Positions 24,501-36,500 of a stretch of DNA of 64,000 bases are shown piece after piece (the stretch's first letter is position 1; every line of letters starts with the position of its first letter). This DNA comes from Trichostrongylus colubriformis (Eukaryota > Nematoda > Chromadorea > Rhabditida > Trichostrongylidae). A program made the translations under genes and the position numbers. Below the pieces are notes generated by a model. That model had not been told where the DNA came from, did no database searches, and saw only the letters and a program-made list of their open reading frames with translations. Location of the stretch: assembly GCA_963978905.1 (NCBI GenBank), contig OZ022256.1, positions 27,243,426 to 27,307,425 of the forward strand. Reading direction: 5' to 3'.

Positions 24501-27500
24501 TACCTAGAAGTAGTGATCGGTGGCGACACTACCTCCTTTTCTTTTTCTTCAACGGGCTGAGCGTTATTGCTGGAATATTGCGCATTCCACGAGCACGGTG
24601 ATACAAATATCAAGTTGAATTGTTGAGCATAGTACATCTTGAGCCTAATACACTTGAGCATAAGCCACGGCATTAGTCAATTTATTGCTGTGATGCAAAA
24701 CATCTAACTACAATTCTCTTTTCATAAATCAGCTGAATACAAAAACATAGAAAAGGGAATTCGTATGGGACCGCGTGATGCCTAGGGAGGAAGCAGAACA
24801 GCGGCTCAGTCTCATAATATGTTCAAATTTGGGGACGTCGCACAACATGGAAAAATATAACCTCAAAGTTTGAAAACTGAAAAAAACCTTCATGAAGAAA
24901 AAAGTTGGCGTTCATACAGACTTTAATTTTCACACCTTAACCTTCATAAATTTAGCTTGAAGGCAGTATGAGCGCGATATCCGATATGCTTTTATTGCGC
25001 GTCGTTTTAGATTGGAGTTTTCTGGTTTCTTACATTGTCCCAGATATTGGTTTAGAAGAGACACAGTTGTTTGATATACTGATGCACATTTTGGAGCATT
25101 TTTGCAACATGAAACCACCCATCTTTGGGAGCGTCGTGATCCTGTTGGCCTTCAAGATGTTATGATAGTCAAGTTAGATCCTACTATATATAATTCGCGT
25201 AGTATTTATGTCTGTGCGTGTGTGTGTCTCCGTCCGTCTGTTTGTCACGAAATTCATACCTCGCGTCGTAGCAAAGCTACGACGCCGAATTTTACAAGTG
25301 ATATAGAAGGTGCCAGGGAAACCCCAGCGGTGGTGGACCGAAAGTGATAGCAGCTGATAAGGGCTGATGAGGAGCCTCGGAAGGCAAATGTCGTCAAATC
25401 CGTTTCGCCTTTCGCGTTGATCCAAGAGCGCTAACACTCGTAGGTGTTGTGCGGGGTGGGACGTGGACATTAATGGTGGGTGACCCGCATTTTACGGTTG
25501 ATTAGATTCGATAAGGAGCGTAAAAAAGCTAGAGTGGCAAATCCGTTCCCCTTTTCGCATTGGTCTCGGAGCGTTCGTACTCACAGGTGTTTCGCGCGAT
25601 AGAACGGGGACATTAATGGTGGGTGATTCAGCTTGATAACGGTTGATAAAATTCGATAAGGAGCGTAAAAAGGCTAGAGTCGTCAAATCCGTTTCGCTTT
25701 TCGCATTGGTCCCGAAGCGTTCATATTCACGGCTGTTTTGCAGAGTGGGAAAGGGACATTGATGGTAGCTGATCCAAATTGAAGATGGTTGTTAAGATTT
25801 GATAAGGAGCGTGAGAAGGCAAATGTCGCCAGATCCGTTTCGCCTTTCGCGTTGAACCAAGAGCGCCAACACTCATAGGTGTTTTGCGGGATAGGACGGG
25901 GACATTAATGGTGGGTGACCCGCATTGATAACTGTTGCTAATATTTGATAAGGAGCATGAGAAGGCGAATGTCATCAGATTCGTTTCGCCTTTCGCGTTG
26001 ATCCAAGAGAGCTGACACTCATGGGTGTTTAGCAGAGTGAGACGGGATATTTATAGTGGGTGATCCAAACTGATGATGGTTGATGAGATCCGATTAAGAG
26101 CGTGAGAAGGAAAATGTCACCAAGGTTGGTACGCTTTTGCGGCTGACGGTGGAATGTTCACATTCGCAAGTATTGTAGGATACAGGGACCTCAATGGTAC
26201 TATTGGGTACACGAGCCTCAGTGACAAGGCTTACAGTGACTGATAAGAACCGCTAGGAATTGGATGGGATGAAATCCTTTACATCGCCTGCCACTACTAT
26301 ACGACCGCTTCAGCAGAAGCGTCTGATGCTCAGTGCCTTTTGGTGAACATATTTTGTTTATGCTCTGATATCTCTGACCGATGTATCGACCGCTGAGTTG
26401 CCTAGCGTTCTGAAAGATGGTGCATTTCTTTCGATGCTGCGATCTACATTGATAATCATGATACACCTATATTTGTGATAGCAAAGCGAGCGTCTCACTC
26501 AGAATCATTCTCTAATGCGGTGCTGGCAGCAACACTGGGTGTCGACCGCGAGACCGTGTAAAATTCCAAGTAGTGGAGCACGTTCACGAAACGTGCACGA
26601 TAGACATCGATGAGCGGGATATGTATCTACCATCAATGTGTAGAAAATAGATGCTCAGCAAATGAACAAATTGTTACCAGTCGATGAAATTGAATTCAAA
26701 ACTATCGATGTCTAAACTATCCAAACTCCCAATGATGACCTAAACCAGTTGGCTCGCGCACAGTACTGCACGCGATTTGTGTCGATGACGTGCGAAAAGG
26801 GTTCGATGCAAGTTACTGAAGTATAATAACACCGAAATGCTTTTCATCACGCCATCCTCTCTGTTTTTCTCCAAATAAATAGCTCAGCTGAAAGCAGTGG
26901 AAAGGAAATTTTCACTTAACTCCACCCACAACTGTGGTCATGCCGATCAAACCCATTTTGCACAACATCGCCATGAAACGCGCGCAGTAGTGTGCGTGAG
27001 CCAACTGGTGAAAACATAATTCGGGTGAAATATGAAGTGGAAGAAACGGAAGTCACTGCACTCGGATGGAGTGATTGCCACGTGTCGCTTTAGAAATAAT
27101 TCTTCTCCAAAAGTTGAATGAGTCAAGTGGGATAATCGCAGTGAGTGATCTCCCTGGATTGTGTAGCAAAATAGAGATCTTCTCACAATAGAAGCTCCCT
27201 ACCTTCTTTTTTCGTTTGACGTTTGTTGGTCTCAAGCTGCGCCTAATCAAAGTCGTGAGCTCCTCATATAAGCAGGATTTCATGACAGCACTGCAAGATA
27301 TACTTGGACCGTTTTACTCTCAAATGTTTAGAAACAGAGTGACCACTAATTTATTCGAAAAGCTCAAAGGACCCTTCCAAAGTTCAAAAAAAAGATTTCT
27401 GAAATACTCTGCAAAATTTCGGTGTTCAACACATTCTCGAGGCGTCTTGTTCACTTATATGATATACGTATGTTCTCTACTAATAGTGTACGTGCTCGTG

Positions 27501-30500
27501 TCTTAAGAAAATTTTGTTTGAATATGCCCTGCGTAATCGCATGTAGCAGAAAACTACACTCACACGATCGTACTCTCAAAGCTTTTACTAGATTGGTTAT
27601 CTTGGTTTTAGGGGGAACCTACCTGCGGCAGCTGTGGATCAAATTCTGTTTCTTTTTTTCATCTCGGGGGCCACTGGACACTTCTCTTTTTTCTTTTTCC
27701 TTTCTCCTTGCGGTTTCTTGTGATCGTATTGAAGTTCTTAGTGGTGTAATTTTTTTGTTTTGTGTTTAGTTTCTTCCATATTGTTGTGTGCTACGTTACA
27801 TTTGGGTATGTCATGTTTTCTTATTTGGGCACACTCGTGTGGGTATATTTCAAATAAATAAATGACCAAATACATAGTCTAGGACACTATGTGACTGGCT
27901 TGATACTGAATACGAAAAGGAGCATGCAGCCACCGAGAACGATTACTGGTCTAATGAAGGTGTGTAGAGTGTCGCGTAGTTCGCCCGTACTCATTTCTGA
28001 CAATAACGGCCTTATTTCAAGAGTCTCTGAAATTTTCCTCCCCGTATACTCCCTATTGAGCGGTGTGTACTTTAGTGCCGCGTGTGAGGGCGTTTCATGG
28101 GAATGCCCTATAATACGATGTTTGAAGCACATAGCTGCTGCTTGGATAAGAGGATGGATTTATTAATGCTCTGCGGTGCTCGCCAATGCGTTGTAGAGCG
28201 GCCTATTAGATTCTCCACATACTTCTGCCCACGGCTTTGGCGTTCTATCAGATTAACCTTCCCCCAATGCAGGCATATTTTGTGGATGTATGAGTGCCAC
28301 AATAGCTACACAGACCATGTTACATCCTTCCTCGCATTGCTTGAGTATATGAATATATGTTTCAAATGTGAAAAGATATGGCAGGAAAAGTTGCAGTCAC
28401 TGTTGCATCCTCATGCCAGCTTCGAGGAACGATTTATTTGATAGAATGCCAAACTTTCTAGCAGAATTATGTTAGAGAATTGAAGAGGCCATCTACAAAC
28501 GTATTGACTGATACCGCAGAGCATCAATAAATTGCTCCGCTTATTCAAACAGCAGGTATTCCAAACGTCGTGCGAGAGAACATGCCCATAAAACACCACC
28601 ACACTCGTCACTGAAGTACTTCACAGCTCCATAAAGAAAAATGAAAAACGAAAAAATTCAGACTTTGAGATGAAGCGGTTATCACCATAGATGAATAGCT
28701 AAGTTGAACTACCTGACATTACACACATCTTTCCAAATCAGTAATCGTTTTAGTTTTACTTAGCTGCTGGTTATCGCCGCAGCCCGCGATGCGAAGGTTA
28801 GGCCGCGGTCATACTTTGCGTGTCTGCGGCAGGGCGTGGCCGCGTATCTTGCGTCTCCACACTGCCTCGTTGCCTGCGTCATCTCTGCACCTCTCCCCGT
28901 GCCACTTTCTCTCACAGGCAGCGAGAGAGAGTGGCATGGGGGGAGGTGCAGAGATGACGCAGGCAACGAGGCAGTGTGGAGACGCAAGATACGCGGCCAC
29001 GCCCTGCCGCAGACACGTAAAGTATGACCGCGGCCTTACTGGTAAAACTGTCGCATCGCGGGCTGCGGCGATAATCAGCAGCTATCAAGAAACAAAATAT
29101 CAAAATCAGTACTAAAGCTTTCAGCTTCACGGTTATGCCGATATTGGCCAACCGGCTCAACACGTTATATGTGTGAGTGCTGATAAGCTATGGTAAGTAA
29201 TCATTTTGTTTATTGCATATATCAAGTTTCAAGGCAGTGACATAGTGTCCTAGACTATTTAACGGCGTAACCGCGTGAGTTATTAGGTACTGCTCCATAC
29301 GACTTGGCAGGATAAGTTCACGCCAAAGTAACTCGAGACAGGGGCATATGATTTATTGGTATACAACCTATATCATATAGCTCACCAAACCCACTGTTTC
29401 AGTGTTCAAAATGTTGTTAAACACCGAAATACATCAAAATATTTCAGAAACTTTGAGAATTTTTGAGGGACCGTCTGAGTTTTTCGAGTATCATGAGGCT
29501 CCTGAGCAGCACAATATTAAAGCATAGTTTGAAGTGTGATGTCGTGTCTGTTCTTGAACGGTATTTTATTGGTGCCACGCGGGTCTTTCCTTACACCACA
29601 TCACACGATCGGCGAAACGTCTTTTATCTCAAACTTGGGTAATTAAACTTAAAGCAATCGACCGTATTATATAAGTGATAAAGCGAGGCAAGAACTAAAA
29701 AGGCGTTAATGCGTGAAATATATGGAGTAACTTATGCGTGTCTATGCGTATAAATGAAGAAACCGCAAAACCGAAGAAATGGCATTGACTCGATGCTCCG
29801 ATCAGGCACCCTTATATATGCCGATCTAAAAAGCTTCGCTCGGTGGAATGTGCCCTTTGCTTTGATGAGGGTGTCTGTTCTTGAACGGTATTTTATTGGT
29901 GCCACGCGGGTCTTTCCTTACACCACATCACACGATCGGCGAAACGTCTTTTATCTCAAACTTGGGTAATTAAACTTAAAGCAATCGACCGTATTATATA
30001 AGTGATAAAGCGAGGCAAGAACTAAAAAGGCGTTAATGCGTGAAATATATGGAGTAACTTATGCGTGTCTATGCGTATAAATGAAGAAACCGCAAAACCG
30101 AAGAAATGGCATTGACTCGATGCTCCGATCAGGCACCCTTATATACGCCGATCTAAAAAGCTTCGCTCGGTGGAATGTGCCCTTTGTTTTGATGAGGGTA
30201 GCGATAAGTACTTTTCCCACCGCTCGAAGCTTGAGAAAGTTGCGAATTGCAACACTATGGTTGCAATATGAAGTATCATATTTGATTTCTCACGAAACGG
30301 TAGAAGCGAAACAATAGCAAAGGAATAATAAATAAAGTTACCGCTTAACTTATCAGTGACGTGTCTGGTAAGCTATCAAAGAGTGTGTGGCACATGTAAA
30401 GAAAGTAGTTAGAGGAAGAGAACAGTGGAGTTTTTCCATAAGACATCTAAATTTACTCATTATCCCTTTTCACTTCAGCTCATCTTCCCGTCAGCATTGA

Positions 30501-33500
30501 TCTGGGAATATTTCCGTGTAGAGACTCTCTATGTGGCATGGCATCACTACATTCGATATATTTCCACATTTGGACAGGTGAGGAAAGGATAATAATAACT
30601 ATCTGACATTTATGCCATGGGCGCGGTGCATGGGTGACTTTCAGTCGCCGCCCGCAATTCCCGTTGGTGCGTATACACTCACTTCTTTTCAAAGACCTTT
30701 TCGGACAGACCACGGAGTATGAAAGTAGAATTTGTAAGAAAGAAGAAGATATACATGCTGCGCAGAGCAACAGGAGAGAACGAACGGAATGCAATGGTCA
30801 AGAACTCTTGAAATGGGATCTTCTTCCTAACACTACTCCTCGGCATACGTCCCTTTGCCACCTGCCCTGCCCACATGCATCACAGGCTATACAAACAACT
30901 AACAAGGGAGGTCTTTCAGGTCATGACGCGCTTTCGGAAAACGGTTTTTTCTATTATATGGGGGTATCTATATGAAACATATACATAGCTGACTTCCATT
31001 TTTGCTGCGCGGCCCTACAAGTGCCAAAGAAGGAGTAAAGAAAATTTTCTTCGAAAGGGCGGTTTTAACCCCCTTATAGTAACGTTATAGTAACGCATCT
31101 TCCTTGCAACTTTGATCATGTGCAGATCCGAAGGTGTTCTTCTATTTCACATTAAAAATAAAGTCAAATACGGGAAAAAATGAAATCTTATCTCCACCAT
31201 GTACTAAAAGTGCGTAGCAGTCTCATAAGGGATCCCCGATATATGGATGTTGCAACTACTCGATGGCCTACTGGATACGGCGATGGACTCTTAAACCGAT
31301 GAAATGCTGGGTTGGTGCTTCGGATCCCGGCTCTGACGAAATTTTGCATTTTTTTTGCATTCACTTTCAAGTATGTCTGTTTATGCCAAATGACTACGAT
31401 TTTCGTTGACAACATGCCAAAATGACTCTACTTACGAATTGTCAGTGAATTTGGTGATGTGACATCTTTGGACACGAAAGGGCCCATAGCGCTCGAAATT
31501 CGCGATTTTGCCCAAAATGAGTGTCATATTCGTGTTCAGGGAGTCAAACTACCCTTGGGGACACATATCTAGCCAATTCCAAATTTTGACCCTAACTTCG
31601 AAAAAGATGTTTGGTCATGGGTACATGGTGCGCTTTCTACTTGTAGAAGTGAGTAACTCACAAAACCGATGAAAATCGATGGAATATGCACAGCATGGAT
31701 GCCTATCGCTGTAATTTCAGCTATCAAGCATCAAGCAAGAGAAATAGAGAGAAATTCCTAACAAGTGGTATCGCCGTCTCCTTCATCGAATGTGCAGTCG
31801 ATGGTATACCAATACCCAGCTCAAATTTTCGAATTTGGGTCAAAATCTCAATTGGGCTGGAAACTTACCCCTAGGGGTAGTTCGACCTCCTGAACACGAA
31901 TATTGAATCCGTTTCGCGCGAAAACACCTCGTTCGTGTGCTATGAGCGCTGAAAAGCTAAAAAATTGGACTGTCAAACTTGCTGAAAACTGGCAATAGGG
32001 GGCAGTTCGGAGTTTTAAATGTGATTACTGCACTTAGTCTTCATATTCAAGTGTTTACGAGCCCAGAAACTAAAAATCTAAATTTTGCAAAATTTTGTCC
32101 TCAGTGGGGATCGAACCATCAACCCCGTTTTTGGCATTTGTAGGGCCGCGCAGCAAAAATGGACATCAGCTATATGATCCTCGTACGTACCCTCACACAT
32201 GCAAAAAACAGCTTTCAAAAAGCGCGTCATGAGTTGAAAGACCTTCCTCGTAAGTCGTAGTCATAGTCTCGCCCTCCACCACTATCCTACCAGCTACCCT
32301 ACGGCGAAGTCGCGGTAGAGCCCTTGAAGCTTTTCAGCGCTTTTCATCGAGTATAAAGAGACAAATCGTTTCTTTGGAACTTTCCATTCCTTTCTCAGAG
32401 ATTATATGACCCAATTCCGACTACTCTCATTACTTTCAATTTTGTCCCTGTTGAGAACGCAGCTCCGACCACATAGAACCCAACACATTGATGCTCCTTT
32501 AAAAGCGGTTGAAGGAGATGGAAGGGTGGAATAAGGACATATGTCATCATCACGCAGCGTTAGGGTGTTAGAGCGACCTGCCACGCCCTTATACCACGAG
32601 AGGTGAGAGGGTAGTATAGAAGTTCTACTCCCTTCTACCAGTAACCATCTAGGCACGTTTTCTAGAGGTGGAACGTACGTTTGTTGTGTCCGATTTCCTT
32701 TAACATCACAGCCGTCGGTAGAGAAAATAACGTATGCATCGTATGTTTTCTTACTAGGAGTGAAACACCTTTCCAAAATTTGATCGATGTAGCATTACAG
32801 GTGCTGATTGCCGCATCCACGCTGCTGATAGTGTCAGCATCGTTTGAAAGGTATATCTGCTCACTTCAATCCTCCTCCGGCTTCAAACCGAGGAGACGAT
32901 TGGCAGTTATCATACTGGTGCTGTTACTAGCTCTAGTGATGAAGGTATGGAGAAGCACGGAACGCTCGCTCTGAGAGACGTTTTTTATCTTTGGTTTTCT
33001 TGGACATATTCGAGTTTAAATTTATGTTTATAACGTCTGCTCAAGGCATACGTGCGAAAAACGCTTAACGAAGGACAGAAAAGGGACAAAATGGACAGTT
33101 TACTTCAACAATAAGGAACAAATTAGTAAAAACAACTGCAAACGATCAGTAATCTGGAGAATTAGGACTTCAGGTTTTCTTACTCACACTGCGAAAGAAG
33201 GGGTGGCATACTTTTGGTCAGGTCCTTGGCTATTATTTTGCTCCATGCATTACTTTGTTAGTGCGATTTTTTTCAGCAGAGTATCGCTGCGACGACCATG
33301 TAAACACGGTAGGGAATGTGTGTGTATTTATGGAACATACATACACAGTCCAATTCGGAGCGCTTGACAGGGCGTGGCCTACGGACTTGGGTGAGAGTGT
33401 ATCAAGCTCTCTCACCCCGCCACACACTCCCTCTCGCCACTCAGGCCACGCCTATCTAGCGATGTGAACTAGACTGTATAGAACAGACACGGCTACGCGT

Positions 33501-36500
33501 TCGTGACGTTGACAATTAAAGCCAACTATCACGGTGATGACAACTGCTTATTTTTGTTGCAGTAAACGGGTACAGCGACATCAAAAGGTTTGACTCACAC
33601 TGTGAGCTGGATAAGGCAATGCAACGCTACGAAAAGTAAGGAACTCTTCTCGTCGATGGACTTCAAGGGTGGAAGGACTCAAACCTTTGGTGCTCAATAT
33701 GCGTTTCGCTCCATTTGGGAGGACCACATTTTCCCTTCGCGTTTTCTGATATGTGCTGTAGATTTATGATGCCTGAGCCTGCCCTAATTTTTTCCCTACA
33801 ATGGTGCAATCGTGGAGCGAAGTTGGACCAGATACATATTTTTGCTTTGGTTCTTGTATGAGGCTGTTCCTTGTTGCCGAGTGAAGCAAATTTCTTTCGG
33901 GCGTCATGCGGTGAAATGCCTTTCCACTTCGCAATTTTTGCACCCTTTTTGAAGCCAGCCGCTATGAAATGATCTTCGCATCCCACTTGAGACGCATTCT
34001 GTTCTTTTGCAGAAGTTCTATTTCTCTGCAATAAATTTGAACTGCGGAGGGTTTGCAGCACTATCCAACGGGAGAAAAGAGAAAAAACTAGTTTGACCTC
34101 CGTTTCGCAATTGCCCTTAGGTAGAGACTGGATACCAGGTAACGTATCTCTGTACTCATCAATTAGTAGAAGGGAGGCAAGCATGTCTCAATCATGATTG
34201 ATTACATCAACTGACTAAAATTAGTTAATCAATGAGTTGAGTTGGGCATTAACCCAAATAAGTTAGGAGGTATGTTCCCAGCCATATTCATGGTTGAGTA
34301 TTCATGGATAGTGGTATATCGAATCCTTGATGTAAATCTTCATAACCCTTCATTCTAATCAACTCACACGAGTGCTTAGAGTATACTCGCCAAGTTGAGA
34401 TAATTGAAATGTGTGATCTTTCAATCATGTTTCTCTTTTAAAAGGTATCATTGCATTCTTATTCAATACAATACCGCGGATCCAGGTTTTTTGTTTTTTT
34501 CGTTTCTACTATATATCTATATGAATTTCTATATAAAAGTATGTATCACTGGACTCTCTCTACTCGTCCGACCCCTTGATCTCCTCGTATTTAGCTGTGT
34601 CACTGGGATGGCTGAGACAGTACATCGATTGACTTTTTCCCATTATCGTGTAGCATTATCTCTTACTGATGATTTCCCATGGTATGCAGCTTACAACATT
34701 AGAGCCTACGTTTGCCTCATTGTTTAATATTGCCCACAAAATTCATGATCCATGGAGCCCTTTTGAAGTCATTGGGTATAGCTCATATTGAGAGGCGATT
34801 ACAAAATTCGAGCAAAAAGTGACGAGTGACCGAAAACTAAAGAACAAAAAGAACGGATTTTTCTGTTCTATCTACAACCTTTGATACTTAGATAGTCTTC
34901 AGTTGTATACATCAGCTATCGATAAATCACTTCAAACTTTGAATAACGTGAAGAACTGCACGCGAAAAACCAACCCGGATTCGCATCGCCGCTCGCAGCG
35001 GGGCCACGCGATTTCTCGACATGAAGGAATAGTCCACGAAATGAGTTCCTTTGTCACCATATATTTATGTTGCATTTGCGTACTAAGGGTCGCATGCAAT
35101 GTTTCACGCGAAAAAGAGAGATTGGGTTGAGTCACAGCTCCCCAAATTCTTGGCCGAGAGGGCGGGGCCTCGGAGTAAAAGTCCCGTCCCGTCATCCGCC
35201 GCGGTTGGGAACGGAGGGAGGGAATGTTTACGTAACTTTCTGTTCCTACAGTGCGTCTCCGACCGCAGCGGACGACGGGGTCGGCACTTGCTCGGAGGCT
35301 CCGCCCACCCGGTCGAGAATTTGGGGAGCTACATCTTAGCCGAATTCTTACCTTTTCGCTTGGAACTTCGCATGCGGCCTTTATTAGGCTAGTACAACAT
35401 AATATATGGGTGACAAAGAAACTCATTTTTGCGTGGACGATTCCTTCAAGGCTATACCCCGACACCAGTGGCAGGCAGGGCGTGCAGAGGCGCAGAATAC
35501 GATTTCTGCGCTCATGTCGCGCCTACAGCAGTGGCGTAATCGATACGTTTGCTCTATGAAGGGAAAAACTGAAGTATTGTTTTTGCTGCGAACTCCCTTG
35601 ATGTTTCGTTTTCATTCAGGGATCTGTGTTTTTTGAACTGGAGATGCAGGCTCTGCCGCATTGCCCGATGTTTACCAACCTGCGCCTTGATCTTTCAGAA
35701 ATAACTCGAAGGTACGACTATTCGTTCAAACCTCTAAGATTACATTTGAAATGCAGATGTTCAGCGAGAACTATAAAACGATATGGATGTTTTGGTGTCG
35801 AAATTTTCTCAACGTATTTCTGCCATTCTCGCTTTTGCTGATGCTGAACACTGCCACCATTGCCAATTTCAATCGATATTCTAAGGAGTCCGTTATCGAA
35901 GTATGCTTCAGTGACTTACCGATTTTATATAGTGGTAACTTTATCACGAGATTTAGATTTCATTCGGGCTACTCGCCTGTGTAAGGTTTTTTCGAAATTC
36001 GGCTGCGCTGCAACGAACTGATCGGGTGGTTTCTATAAAGCAGTTACGCCGGTAGAGGATAACCCATCCATATTGTGGCTTTCGTAACATTTTGCCAAAC
36101 ACCGCTTCAAGAGTGAATGGATATGCGCTTGTTGCTTAGTACTAACAGTATTTTTACGACAACTTTTCTGCTTTTATTCACGAATGACATACACATCATC
36201 AGTTCCCTCTCCTTCTTCCTTCCGCCGAGTGTAGAGCATAGCCTGATTATTCTAATTTGGCTGTGGATTTGATAATTATCCTGAAGCTACCCATGATTTC
36301 TTGCGAGTGAAGTTGTTACGAAGGATCTACTATTGCTCGACATTCACACCCGCATAAAAGTTTTTCCTTCCCTCGCAAATGACCAGTAACTTAGTACAAT
36401 TTTTGAGGCGACTGCCCGTCTATGAATCTTCCCAATTCCATGTTATTATTTTGCAGACTCAGCTTAGCCCTCTCAACTTATCCAACGTTGTTGATCACTG

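Noticed and set aside
25366..26230. Regular spacing suggesting a CRISPR array
   Set aside because: The whole unit repeats with gradual divergence and there are no unique spacers; this is eukaryotic satellite DNA.
28760..29163. Overlapping ORFs with near-identical protein ends on both strands
   Set aside because: They read the same hairpin arms in both directions.
32681..32800. Upstream part of the ORF around receptor exon 4
   Set aside because: Lies before a good acceptor and has no receptor-like sequence; exon 3 supplies the preceding residues in phase.
34932..35465. 177-codon minus ORF, with several + ORFs over the same bases
   Set aside because: They all cross the two arms of the E-family foldback; the openness on both strands follows from GC-rich palindromic sequence, not from coding.
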